18,014 nucleotides of DNA from Nitrospira sp. (GTDB taxonomy: Bacteria; Nitrospirota; Thermodesulfovibrionia; Thermodesulfovibrionales; SM23-35), in the NCBI GenBank assembly GCA_016873575.1, contig VGWY01000025.1, positions 1 to 18,014 of the forward strand, given 5' to 3'. This document shows, in pieces, positions 6,765 through 15,511 of the stretch (positions are counted from its first letter, which is position 1; every line of letters starts with the position of its first letter). Made by a program: the position numbers and the translations under genes. Under the pieces are notes generated by a model. It searched no databases, was not told where the DNA came from, and worked only from the letters and a program-made list of their open reading frames with translations.

Positions 6765-7775
6765 ATGGACTCTTATAAGGGTTTTACTCAGGAGGAGAAG
6801 TCCTCTATCCTGGTTGTAGATGATCTGCAGCCCAATCTTGAGCTCATGGAGGCAATCTTCCTCAAGGGGGGATTCAAGGTCTATACAGCACTTGGAGCAG
6901 ATGTTGCTACCGAGATATTCAAACAATGTCCAGTTGACCTTGCAGTCGTCGATGTCATGATGCCCGGGATTGACGGCTTTGAATTATGCAGGATATTCAA
7001 GGACATATCACGAAAGCGATTTTTCCCTGTGATACTTCTTACAGCCCTGACAGACAGGAATAGCAGAATAAAGGGTATAGAGTCAGGGGCAGACGATTTT
7101 ATCAGCAAGCCATTTGATACCACTGAACTGATGGTGAAGATACGATCCCTTTTAAAACTCAAGGCACTTCAAGAAGAGCTTGATCACTCAGAAAACATTA
7201 TTCTCACCCTTGCTGTCGCGATGGAGGCAAGAGACCCATACACAAAAGGACATTCAACGCGAGTCAGTGAACTTTCCATAAATTTTGCTTCATTTCTCGG
7301 TATGCCGCAGAAAGATCAAGAAGATATGAAAAAGGCCGGGATACTCCACGATATAGGAAAGATATGCCTGAGTAAAGGATTACTCCATAAGCCTGGCAAC
7401 CTGACAGAGGAAGAGAAAGAGGTCATCAAGACACATGCCGTTTTAGGTGAAGAAATGTGTCGTCCACTTTGCTCAATGAGACGGATACTCCCAGCAATAC
7501 GGCATCACCATGAGCGGTGGGATGGAAAGGGTTTCCCGGACAGGCTTTTCAGAGAGAGTATCCCGATTATGGCAAGGATACTTTCTATAGTGGATTCCTT
7601 TGATGCTATGGCATCAAAACGTCCCTATCGAAATTCTTTCTCAGTGAAGACCTCACTCGATATTATGAAATCAGAACGACAGAAAGGACAGTGGGATCCT
7701 GAATTGCTTGGATACTTTCTTGAGATGATGTCCTTTACAGCAGATAAGGTTTATCAAACATATGTTAAAGCTTAA
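6765..7775 (+). CDS. response regulator with HD-GYP domain (RpfG-like)
   Basis: This 336-residue protein has a receiver (about residues 14-130) with ILVVDD and phospho-acceptor Asp63 (VVDVMMPG), then an HD-GYP domain (about 148-325). That domain carries the HD pair His195-Asp196 in LHDIGKI and the second signature HHERWDGKGFP (His248 to Pro258). HD-GYP proteins hydrolyse cyclic di-GMP to pGpG or GMP; here the tyrosine of GYP is phenylalanine, a tolerated variant. Phosphorylation of the receiver is expected to control the hydrolase. ATG 6765 was chosen over the in-frame TTG 6762. The hybrid kinase gene starts 14 bases before this gene's end, so the two are coupled and the kinase is a likely phosphate donor (inference). 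Confidence 0.93.
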   Translation: MDSYKGFTQEEKSSILVVDDLQPNLELMEAIFLKGGFKVYTALGADVATEIFKQCPVDLAVVDVMMPGIDGFELCRIFKDISRKRFFPVILLTALTDRNSRIKGIESGADDFISKPFDTTELMVKIRSLLKLKALQEELDHSENIILTLAVAMEARDPYTKGHSTRVSELSINFASFLGMPQKDQEDMKKAGILHDIGKICLSKGLLHKPGNLTEEEKEVIKTHAVLGEEMCRPLCSMRRILPAIRHHHERWDGKGFPDRLFRESIPIMARILSIVDSFDAMASKRPYRNSFSVKTSLDIMKSERQKGQWDPELLGYFLEMMSFTADKVYQTYVKA

Positions 7776-10308
7776 ACTTTCAAACCTGATAGAAACCTCG
7801 AATGATATTGTCCTGATCACAGATTCAGCAGGGCAGATCAACATTGTGAATGAACGTGCTGTTAAAATGCTTGGCTATACAAGAGAAGAACTAAGAGGGA
7901 GAACCATTGATTCAATCGTGACTGATGGCTCATGGGAGGATGTTCAGAAGGAACTTGATAGGAAATCCGCACTGAGCGGTTACGAAATTGCCGTTACTGA
8001 TTCTGAGGGACGGGAATTTTACGTGAGGATAAATGCCTCTGTCATAAAAGAAAAAGATGGGACAACCTCGGGTTCGATATTTGTGCTCAGGAGCCTGAAG
8101 GAAGAGAGAAATCTCAAGCGGGCACTTGAGGATAAGACAAGGGCGCTTGAGGAGTTAAATGAAAACCTTGAGAAGAAGGTGATTGAGAGGACCGAAGAGC
8201 TTAAGAAGATAAACAGGGAGTTGGAACGGGCAAACCAACTGAAGGGCAGGTTCATTGCCAATATGAGCCATGAGCTGAGAACCCCTCTGAACTCAATCAT
8301 CGGGTTTTCAGATATCCTTCTTGAGAAGACATTCGGAGATATCAATGAAACCCAGGAGCGTTACATACGAAATATCTATTCATCAGGAAATCATCTGCTC
8401 GAGTTGATCAATAATGTTCTGGATATTGCAAAGATAGAGGCAGGCCGATATGAAATGACCTATGAAACCTTTCTAATTGAAAATGCAATAGATGAAGTCA
8501 TAAACATCATGAAGTCTCTTGCCGAGAACAAGTCTATCGATATCAAAGTCTCCATAGATGAAGGCATATCCTCTATTACAGCAGACAGGGTAAAACTGAA
8601 ACAAGTCCTCTACAATCTGCTTTCGAATGCAATAAAGTTTACACCCGAAGGGGGTATGGTTGGAGTTGATGTATATAAGGAGATAAATGTTGAGGGGCGA
8701 TATCCCTGGGCAATGCCTGGACTTGAGTTTGTAAAATTTTCAATCTGGGATACAGGTATCGGCATAAGTCCTGAAGACAATGAAAAGATATTTGATGAGT
8801 TTGAACAGGCAAATTCAACATTTTCTCGGAAATATGGCGGGGCTGGTCTTGGGCTTGCTCTGACAAAAAAGCTTGTTGAATTGCATGGCGGGAATATAAC
8901 AGTTGAAAGCATCCCGGGTGAGGGGAGTACATTCTCTTTCCTCATACCTGTTACATCTCCTGTTGAGTCTAAAGTACCAGAGTCAGTCGGAGCAGTAGAT
9001 CTCAATTTCCCATGGATGAAAGAAGATGCACCACTCATACTTGTTGTAGAAGATGACCTTCCTTCTGCAGAGATCCTCACCCTGCATCTAACGCAGGCCG
9101 GGTACAGGGTTGCTCATGCATTTGATGGTGAAGAGGCTCTGAAGAAGGCAAGGAGCCTGAAGCCATTTGCCATCACCTTAGACGTTATGCTTCCGCAGAA
9201 GGATGGATGGGAAGTCCTTCAGGAGCTGAAGAGTGACCAGGAAACCGCTGAGATACCTGTCATCATACATTCTGTAATCAATAACAAGGAACTTGCCTTT
9301 GCCCTCGGCGCAACAGATTATCTGCTCAAACCACTTGACAGAAAGGCTCTTATTACCAAGCTCGAAGAGATAAGTGTCTCTAAAGGCAAGAAGATACTAC
9401 CGCTATCAATTCTGATTATAGAATCAGAAGATGCAGTAACAAACCATTTCAAAGAACTATTAGAGCCACAGGGTTTCTTAATTTATACTGCATCCGAAGG
9501 GAAGCGGGGCATAGAGCTTTCATCAGCATTGAGACCGGGCGTTATCCTGCTTGATTTCACACTTTCAGATATGCTGGGGTTTGACGTGATAAAAGAGATA
9601 AGGGAAAATCCTTCAACAAAAGATATCCCTATATTTATCCTCACGGAAAGGGACATCTCTGTTGATGACAGAATGAACCTTGTGGGAAAGATAGAGCGGA
9701 TTGTCCAGAAGCATGCCTTTGACACAAAGGAATTTGTTGAGCATATAAAAGAACTTGAGATCCTTTATCCGAAGAGGGCAGGGCTGATAGACGAGCTTAC
9801 AGGATTGTTCAGCCACAGATATTTTCAGATAAGGCTTGCGCAGGAAGTACGAAGGGCAGAGCGGTACAAACTCCCCCTAAACCTCCTGCTTTTAGACATA
9901 GATTTTTTCAGACAGTATGGAGAAAAGCACGGAGAATACTATTGTAACTTACTGCTCAAAAAGGCTGCTGAACTTCTGAGAAAAAATATCAGGGGTTCTG
10001 ATGCTATTGTGCGCTACGGAAGAGACTCCTTTGCGATCATACTGCCGAACACTGTTATCGCAGCAGGGCTTTCATTGAGTAACAGATTCAATGCGATTAT
10101 AAAAAACTACCCATTCCTTTATGAGGAGTCTCAGCCAAAAGGACGGATAACATCCAGTATAGGGCTTGCCTTCTTTGACAGCCAATCACCAGAGGAGTTT
10201 ATCTTAAGCGCGGAAAAGGCGTTGGCCTCTGCTATCAAGAAGGGCGGGGACAGGGTTGAAATTTACTCCAGAGAAGAACATGAAGAAGAAGAGGTCCAGC
10301 AGCACTGA
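7762..10308 (+). CDS. hybrid histidine kinase: PAS-HisKA-HATPase-REC-REC-degenerate GGDEF
   Basis: This 848-residue protein shows, in order: PAS sensor (about 5-110), coiled coil (about 112-158), HisKA with phospho-histidine His170 (MSHELRTPL), HATPase_c with LLSNAIKF, DTGIGIS and GGAGLGLAL (about 275-395), receiver 1 (about 426-545, Asp474), receiver 2 (about 549-665, Asp598) and a GGDEF-like domain (about 674-840). Receiver 2 lacks one acidic magnesium ligand (IIESED instead of an acidic pair). The GGDEF begins normally (DELTGLF) but the signature is Gly753-Arg-Asp-Ser-Phe, so diguanylate cyclase activity is unlikely. No membrane segment is seen, so it is probably cytoplasmic. The gene overlaps the HD-GYP regulator upstream by 14 bases. 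Confidence 0.92.
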   Translation: MLKLKLSNLIETSNDIVLITDSAGQINIVNERAVKMLGYTREELRGRTIDSIVTDGSWEDVQKELDRKSALSGYEIAVTDSEGREFYVRINASVIKEKDGTTSGSIFVLRSLKEERNLKRALEDKTRALEELNENLEKKVIERTEELKKINRELERANQLKGRFIANMSHELRTPLNSIIGFSDILLEKTFGDINETQERYIRNIYSSGNHLLELINNVLDIAKIEAGRYEMTYETFLIENAIDEVINIMKSLAENKSIDIKVSIDEGISSITADRVKLKQVLYNLLSNAIKFTPEGGMVGVDVYKEINVEGRYPWAMPGLEFVKFSIWDTGIGISPEDNEKIFDEFEQANSTFSRKYGGAGLGLALTKKLVELHGGNITVESIPGEGSTFSFLIPVTSPVESKVPESVGAVDLNFPWMKEDAPLILVVEDDLPSAEILTLHLTQAGYRVAHAFDGEEALKKARSLKPFAITLDVMLPQKDGWEVLQELKSDQETAEIPVIIHSVINNKELAFALGATDYLLKPLDRKALITKLEEISVSKGKKILPLSILIIESEDAVTNHFKELLEPQGFLIYTASEGKRGIELSSALRPGVILLDFTLSDMLGFDVIKEIRENPSTKDIPIFILTERDISVDDRMNLVGKIERIVQKHAFDTKEFVEHIKELEILYPKRAGLIDELTGLFSHRYFQIRLAQEVRRAERYKLPLNLLLLDIDFFRQYGEKHGEYYCNLLLKKAAELLRKNIRGSDAIVRYGRDSFAIILPNTVIAAGLSLSNRFNAIIKNYPFLYEESQPKGRITSSIGLAFFDSQSPEEFILSAEKALASAIKKGGDRVEIYSREEHEEEEVQQH

Positions 10309-10780
10309 TTCCTTCCATGACACGTTTGAAAGCCCTTTTGGTACCCTGTATCTTTTATTGTCTGGAAAAACCCTGAAAGGGATTACCTTTCAAAAACCTG
10401 ATGAGATACCTCGAAAAGGCGATGCACCTGCTTTGATAAAAAAGGAACTGAAGGAGTATTTCGAACATGGCCGAGAGGAATTCACACAAAAAATAGATTT
10501 TCCGAAAGGTACGGAATTTGAGAAGAAGGTCTGGCTTGCGCTGAAAGAGGTGCCGTATGGAGAGACAAGGACATATAAATGGCTGGCTGAAAAGGTCAGC
10601 AGACCCAGTGCATGCAGGGCAGTAGGCAGGGCACTCAGCAGGAATCCCATTCCGATTATCCTTCCATGCCACCGTATTATAGAATCAGATGGCTCAATCG
10701 GCGGATACTCCTCTGGTGTTGATATCAAGAGAAAATTACTTGATATTGAATATTATACAAAACTATCAAAGAAGGGTTAA
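10280..10780 (+). CDS. ogt: methylated-DNA--protein-cysteine methyltransferase (Ogt/MGMT)
   Basis: This DNA-repair suicide enzyme removes the methyl group from O6-methylguanine onto its own cysteine. The active site LPCHRII is present (Cys130 counting from ATG 10280), preceded by the DNA-binding helix with the arginine finger (ACRAVGRALSRNP) and the conserved VPYGETRTYKWLA. The C-terminal GGYSSGVDIKRKLL is also typical. ATG 10280 gives 166 residues, close to the usual length; an in-frame TTG at 10256 would add eight residues. It starts within the last 29 bases of the hybrid kinase gene, so it shares that transcript, though no functional tie to signalling is evident. Confidence 0.95.
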   Translation: MKKKRSSSTDSFHDTFESPFGTLYLLLSGKTLKGITFQKPDEIPRKGDAPALIKKELKEYFEHGREEFTQKIDFPKGTEFEKKVWLALKEVPYGETRTYKWLAEKVSRPSACRAVGRALSRNPIPIILPCHRIIESDGSIGGYSSGVDIKRKLLDIEYYTKLSKKG

Positions 10781-10830
10781 GTGAACAGAAGAATTTGACT
10801 GTTGGTCTTCAGAGATTAAATTAAGGGTAC

Positions 10831-12704
10831 TTATAATTCCATTCCCAGAAATATTTCCACTACCTTTGGATTAAAGTGCTTGCCAGTTTGTTCATGTAAA
10901 TATTCTATCACTTTCTCTTCAGGCCAGGCAGGGCGATATGGTCGTTTGGAGTTTAATGCATCCCACACATCCACTACTGCAAATATACGCGCTGATAGTG
11001 GAATCTGTTCGCCTTTCAGCCCATGCGGATAACCTGTACCATCCCATTTCTCGTGATGATAGTAAGGTATATCAAGCGCTGGGCGCAAAAAAGCAATAGG
11101 TGAGAGTAGTTCATGAGCATAGACTGGATGCTTGCGCATGATTTCCCACTCCTCATCAGTAAGCGGGCCAGGCTTTAGAAGAATACTGTCTGGTATCCCC
11201 ATCTTTCCAATGTCATGTAACAAGGCGCCTCTTTTCACATGTACAAGTTCTGCCTCGCTTACTCCCATAGCACGGGCTATCTTTATTGTCATATCTGTAA
11301 CCCTCTGCGAATGCCCTTCTGTCTCTTTGTCACGAAGGTCAAGAGCCTTGGACCAGCCTTCAAGCGTGGTGTCGTAGGCAAGGATAAGGTCTATATTCGA
11401 ACGCTGTAAACTATTAAACAGGGAAGCGTTGTCTACTGCGATGGCTGCCTGCGCTGCAAGGGCTTCAAGAAAATCAAGCCATTCCTGATCAGGGGCGACC
11501 GGGGCACGATGGAAGATTTCCAGGACACCACTTACTTTGCCTTTTGCAATAAGTGGCACGGCGTAGTAGGAAATAAACCCTTCGTTAGCCAACAGTGGAG
11601 AGCGACTGAGACTGTCCAGTGTTTCGGCCAAATCAGGGATGCTAACAATCCGTTGTTCAAGCGCAGCGCGGCCGGCATGCCCTTCTCCCAGGCGCAGGTA
11701 GGTGTGCTGGAGTGCACTGGTGCGGAACCGCGGCTGGCAGCATACTCTAAATTCAAGGTGTTTGGATTGAGTAGTAGTACAGTGGCAGCGTCAATGCGCA
11801 GTACATTAGTGACCTGGTCGAGAAATACGTTGAGGGTAACACGCACGTCAAGACTGGCTGTAATGGCCATATCAATGTTGCGTAAAGCTGTTAAGCGCTG
11901 TAGCTGATATTGAACCTGTTCTTCAGCAATCTTTCGTTTAGTGATGTCTCTCATCATTCCTGATATTACTTCTCCTTCAAGGGTTGCACTTAAAAGCACA
12001 GTTACGGTTTTTCCTGTCTTTGTGAGTAATTCGACTTCGAAATTCGTAACCTTGCCGGTTTTCTTAAGCTTTTCAATTAATACCTCTTTATCATCAGGAT
12101 TTTTATACCTTTCAAACATAGATACTGACATCATTTCTTCGATTGATTCAAACTCGAATATACTTGCCAAAGCCTCATTTGCATAGAGAATATTGCCTTT
12201 GATATTTGTTTGATATACTCCTACAAGGGCGTTATCAACAAGGTCTTTGTATTTTTTCTCTGACTCTATCAGTCTGTTTTCTGCCTGTTTGCGCTTGATC
12301 ATCTCTTCTGCATCACTCAATGCCCTTCGTACTGCATGAACAAGCCGTGAAAGCCTTTGTTTCAGGATATAATCTATTGCACCGGCCTTGAGTGCTTCAA
12401 CTGCCACTTCTTCTCCTATTGTCCCTGAGATGAGGATGAATGGTATATCAGGATATCGTTCCTTCACAATTGAAAGGGCAGAAAGACCGTCAAACTGTGG
12501 GAGTGAATAGTCAGCGAGGATAATGTCAGGTGAAAAATCTTCAAGCTCTTTGAGAAATGAGTCTTTTGTTTCTACACACTTAGAGACAAAACTTAGTTCC
12601 CCTTTACGCAGCTCTCTCTCGGTCAACTCAGCGTCGGTTGGGCTGTCTTCAACCATTAAAATACGGATCTCTCTATCCAAATTGTCCTCCTGCATTCTTG
12701 TCAT
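10831..12704 (-). pseudogene. receiver-PAS-GAF-HD-GYP protein gene, split by a one-base frameshift
   Basis: Read on the minus strand, 12704-11532 encodes a receiver (Asp65 in LADYSLP), a PAS domain (about residues 145-258) and the start of a GAF domain (from about 268). A second frame, 11631-10831, encodes the rest of the GAF and a complete HD-GYP domain (LLHDIGKM, then HHEKWDGTGYP). Adding one base at 11726-11727 (GGTTCC becoming GGTTTCC on the coding strand) joins them into one 624-residue protein, with the GAF reading GFRTSALQHTYLRLGEGHAG as in its family. The second piece alone would need a TTG start inside the GAF. Either the gene is decayed or the sequence has an error. Start: ATG 12704, ATG 12695 or TTG 12680 (preceded by AGGAGG). 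Intact, it would be a cyclic-di-GMP hydrolase. Confidence 0.88.
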
Positions 12705-12802
12705 TCCCCCTTTGGAAAAGGGGGATTAAGGGGGATTTTAAGAATAAATGTCTTGATTCATTAATCATAAAATCTCCCCTTCCCCTCTTTGCCAAAGAGG
12801 GG
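12705..12802. repeat. two-hairpin dispersed repeat (CCCCCTTT / AAAGGGGG type)
   Basis: The left hairpin has a 9-bp stem (12705-12713 with 12717-12725) and the right one has 10-bp arms (12782-12791 with 12793-12802). The flanking parts are inverted relative to each other (GGGGGATTTTA at 12730-12740, TAAAATCTCCCC at 12768-12779), so the element is an imperfect long inverted repeat of about 98 bp. On the minus strand it encodes the last residues of the upstream kinase and reaches the start region of the next gene. Such C5T3/A3G5 repeats are common in some bacterial genomes. Their mobility is inferred. Confidence 0.75.
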
Positions 12803-14975
12803 TAAGTATGTTTGGCAGAGTGAAATAAAACGTTGCTCCTTCGTTTACCTTTCCTTCTGCCCATACTCGTCCACCGTGTTTGTGTATAACACGTTGAACA
12901 ATGGCAAGTCCAACACCTGTCCCTTCAAATTCCTGTGCACTGTGGAGGCGCTGGAAAATGCCAAAGAGTTTGTTCTTATACTGCATGTCAAAACCTGCAC
13001 CATTGTCCTTCACACAATAGACATTTTCATTTTCTTCACTCCAGCCTGCAACCTCAATAACAGCAGACTCCTTTTTCCCTGTGAATTTAATGGCATTGGA
13101 TAGAAGATTCATAAATACCTGACGTATCATGGATTGGTCACCCTGAGCAGGGGGCAACTCTTTCAGGTTAAATTGCGATGTTTGCTCCGGGATAGAGGGT
13201 TTAAGTTCCTCAAATACTGCCTTTGCGAGTCTTGTCATATCAATTTCTGATTTCGCTACTTCCTGACGGCTGATTCTTGAGAATGCAAGAAGGTCATCTA
13301 TGAGCTGACCCATTTGCTTTGTACTGTTTCTGATAGTATTCAATACCCTTTTCCCTTCCTCATCCAGTCTATTCTGATAATCTTCCAATAATATGTTAGA
13401 GAATCCATCTATTGCCCTTAAGGGTGCGCGTAAATCATGAGAGACAGAGTAACTGAATGCTTCAAGTTCCCTGTTGGCAGCTTCAAGCTGTGCTGTCCGC
13501 TGCTTAAGATTGTCGAGCGCCACATGTAGAGCTTTCTCTGCCTTCTTGCGCTCCTGCTCCTCTCTATCTCTCTGCAATCTTGCATTCAGTATAGGTGCTA
13601 TAATACTACCTAAGGACTCTAATAATTTAACGTCTTTATCCGTATAATCTGTCTCTTTATTTGCAATTTGGATGAGCCCGATAACTTCTCCTTGATAGAT
13701 GATAGGCATGGAGATATGTTTGGATACAGCTATATGTCCTTTAGGTGTAAGTGTTGAAACCTTATTTGTGTAATTTGTTTTTTTCTCTCTAATAGCCCGT
13801 GGCCAGGAGCTATACCCCCATTTATCCCTTGGGAACACATATGACTTATCAGGAACCTGACACTTATCCCAAATATGCCTTGACATAGATGGAACGACAA
13901 ACGCTCCATCTTCATCAATATATCCGATGACACCGTATTTACTTTCCATAAACTCTAGAATAACATTCAAAACATCATTGTATATTTCTTCATCTGTAGT
14001 GGCAGTAAGGAAGATATTGGCAATCCTGTTCCTGATAGACAATTCTCTCTCGGACTGCCGCAGTGCCTCAGATGCCTGCTCCAGATCCGCCGTACGCTCT
14101 CTAACCATCTCCTCAAGATGCTCATGGTATTTTTTTAATTCTTCTTCTGCCCGTTTGCGTACCGTGATATCAGCGCAGGCGCCGGACATCTGATATGCCT
14201 TGCCGTGTTCGTCCCTCTGGCATGTTCCTGTATCCCTCCACCAGATATAGGAACCCTCTTTCGTCCTCACCCTGTACTCTGTGTCATAAGGTGTCCCCTG
14301 CTCAAGATGTCTCTCAAGCATCTGCATGACGTGGGGACGATCATCAGGATGAATCAGTTCTTCCCAGGCTTGAATTGTGCGCGGGAACTCGCCTGCTTCA
14401 TAGCCCAGCATAGAATCCACTATGTCCGACCACTCCAGCTCACCGGACCTGAGGTCCCATACCCACAAGGCCACTCGGCCAGCCAGGGATGCGGTTACAA
14501 ACCTGTTCCTCTCAAGGGCCAACTTCTCCTCAGCCTGCTTGCGCTCAGTGATGTCCTGAACCATGGAAAGAACGCCGATTACTGTCCCATCGTCTTTCAG
14601 CGGTGTGTTGGACCAATCACAAGTGATGACGCGACCATCTTTGGTCGTATTTTCATTTACACTGTAGGCAGTGGTGTCGCCTTCCAGCAGGCGACGCCAA
14701 ATTGTATCAACATGGGGTTGGGCATCTTTTGGCACAATGAGATCGTAGGGATGTTTCCCCAACATTTCCTCTGCTTTAAAGCCGAAAATCTTTTCAGCAG
14801 CAGGATTCCACGTCATTACACGGAAATCAGGACTCCATATGATACATCCAATGGGCATCCGTTCAATTTGGAGTTTAAGACGTGCTTCGCTTTTCTGCGC
14901 CGCCTCCTCAGCCAGCTTGCGTTCGGTAATCTCCTGTTTCAGAAACATGCTAACACCAAACCATACCATTGCCAT
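12765..14975 (-). CDS. PAS-PAS-GAF sensor histidine kinase
   Basis: This 736-residue protein shows a PAS domain (about 28-145, ending DITERKQAEE), a second PAS with PAC (about 155-278), a coiled coil (280-312), a GAF domain (about 315-467), a second coiled coil (468-508), HisKA with His513 (SVSHDLRAPLRAIDGFS, phytochrome-kinase style) and HATPase (about 612-722; LLSNAIKF, DNGAGFD, EGTGVGLA). It should sense cytoplasmic ligands or redox state and phosphorylate a receiver, possibly the downstream receiver-HD-GYP protein. The last residues (about ILTPLWQRGEGEIL) are encoded by a repeat element and replace the natural end. The N-terminus is abrupt: a stop codon directly precedes ATG 14975, no Shine-Dalgarno is seen, and a membrane-like start exists in another frame just upstream. 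Confidence 0.9.
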   Translation of the reverse strand: MAMVWFGVSMFLKQEITERKLAEEAAQKSEARLKLQIERMPIGCIIWSPDFRVMTWNPAAEKIFGFKAEEMLGKHPYDLIVPKDAQPHVDTIWRRLLEGDTTAYSVNENTTKDGRVITCDWSNTPLKDDGTVIGVLSMVQDITERKQAEEKLALERNRFVTASLAGRVALWVWDLRSGELEWSDIVDSMLGYEAGEFPRTIQAWEELIHPDDRPHVMQMLERHLEQGTPYDTEYRVRTKEGSYIWWRDTGTCQRDEHGKAYQMSGACADITVRKRAEEELKKYHEHLEEMVRERTADLEQASEALRQSERELSIRNRIANIFLTATTDEEIYNDVLNVILEFMESKYGVIGYIDEDGAFVVPSMSRHIWDKCQVPDKSYVFPRDKWGYSSWPRAIREKKTNYTNKVSTLTPKGHIAVSKHISMPIIYQGEVIGLIQIANKETDYTDKDVKLLESLGSIIAPILNARLQRDREEQERKKAEKALHVALDNLKQRTAQLEAANRELEAFSYSVSHDLRAPLRAIDGFSNILLEDYQNRLDEEGKRVLNTIRNSTKQMGQLIDDLLAFSRISRQEVAKSEIDMTRLAKAVFEELKPSIPEQTSQFNLKELPPAQGDQSMIRQVFMNLLSNAIKFTGKKESAVIEVAGWSEENENVYCVKDNGAGFDMQYKNKLFGIFQRLHSAQEFEGTGVGLAIVQRVIHKHGGRVWAEGKVNEGATFYFTLPNILTPLWQRGEGEIL

Positions 14976-15068
14976 TTAATCAAGTTTAGTTTATGTTCAT
15001 CCTTCATATTAAAATCCATATTAAAGAAAACTGAACTACCTTTAAAAGCATACATCATACGTTAAGAA

Positions 15069-15089
15069 CCCTGCGCCAAGAGCACAGGG
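15069..15089. repeat. small imperfect hairpin
   Basis: CCCTGCGC and GCACAGGG pair (one mismatch) around a 5-base loop between the receiver gene and the PAS-PAS-GAF kinase on the minus strand. It could attenuate or end the receiver transcript, but has no T run. It may be a small dispersed repeat. Confidence 0.4.
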
Positions 15090-15127
15090 ATGAATTGCTT
15101 GTTCCTTAAAGCTGTTGTCATTATGAT

Positions 15128-15511
15128 TTACGCATTCCTTTGTTTATAAAAATGAATTAATTTATCGACTAATTTCATGAACTTCCAGACATTGATTGGT
15201 TTGGAGATACATTCAGCAAAACCCTCATTTATAAACTTCTTCCTTTCATCCTTTGCTGCAATGGATGTCAGGGCAATCACCGGTATTTTTGCAGTACATT
15301 GTTCTGACTTCATCATTTTAAAGGCATTGATCCCGTTCATTACTGGCATCTTGAGATCCATTAATACCAGATCAGGGATATATTCCTTTGCAATCTTTAC
15401 TGCCTCTGACCCGTTACATGCTTCTATCGTTTCATATCCGTAATTTTTAAGTAATATACTGAACATCTTCCTGTACCGTTCATTGTCATCCACAATCAAT
15501 ATCTTGGTCAT
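15128..15511 (-). CDS. single-domain response regulator (CheY-like receiver)
   Basis: This 127-residue protein consists only of a receiver domain: ILIVDDN near the start (Asp8, Asp9), phospho-acceptor Asp52 in LMDLKMP, the conserved threonine in IALTS, and lysine in SKP. With no output domain, it would work by binding a partner or by carrying phosphate between kinase and phosphotransfer proteins. Its start ATGA overlaps the stop of the other single-domain receiver by four bases, so both are translated as a pair. The PAS-PAS-GAF kinase downstream on the same strand is a plausible partner. All residues needed for phosphorylation are present. Confidence 0.93.
   Translation of the reverse strand: MTKILIVDDNERYRKMFSILLKNYGYETIEACNGSEAVKIAKEYIPDLVLMDLKMPVMNGINAFKMMKSEQCTAKIPVIALTSIAAKDERKKFINEGFAECISKPINVWKFMKLVDKLIHFYKQRNA

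Noticed and set aside
10781..10830. A terminator between the convergent ogt and HD-GYP genes
   Set aside because: The 50-bp gap has no convincing stem-loop on either strand.
11532..11725. Treating the end of the upstream frame (after the frameshift) as a real protein tail
   Set aside because: The 64 residues after Gly326 have no family resemblance, while the alternate frame over the same bases continues the GAF domain.
12673..12864. A minus-strand 63-codon frame running through the two-hairpin repeat
   Set aside because: Its product is only the repeat translated (PSLAKRGRGDF and PLIPLFQRG), a common false gene prediction in such repeats, and it overlaps two real genes.
14205..15065. A long plus-strand open frame (286 codons) antisense to the PAS-PAS-GAF kinase
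   Set aside because: The minus-strand frame has clear PAS, GAF and kinase motifs over the same bases. The plus-strand product shows no recognisable domain and no ribosome site, so it is a shadow.
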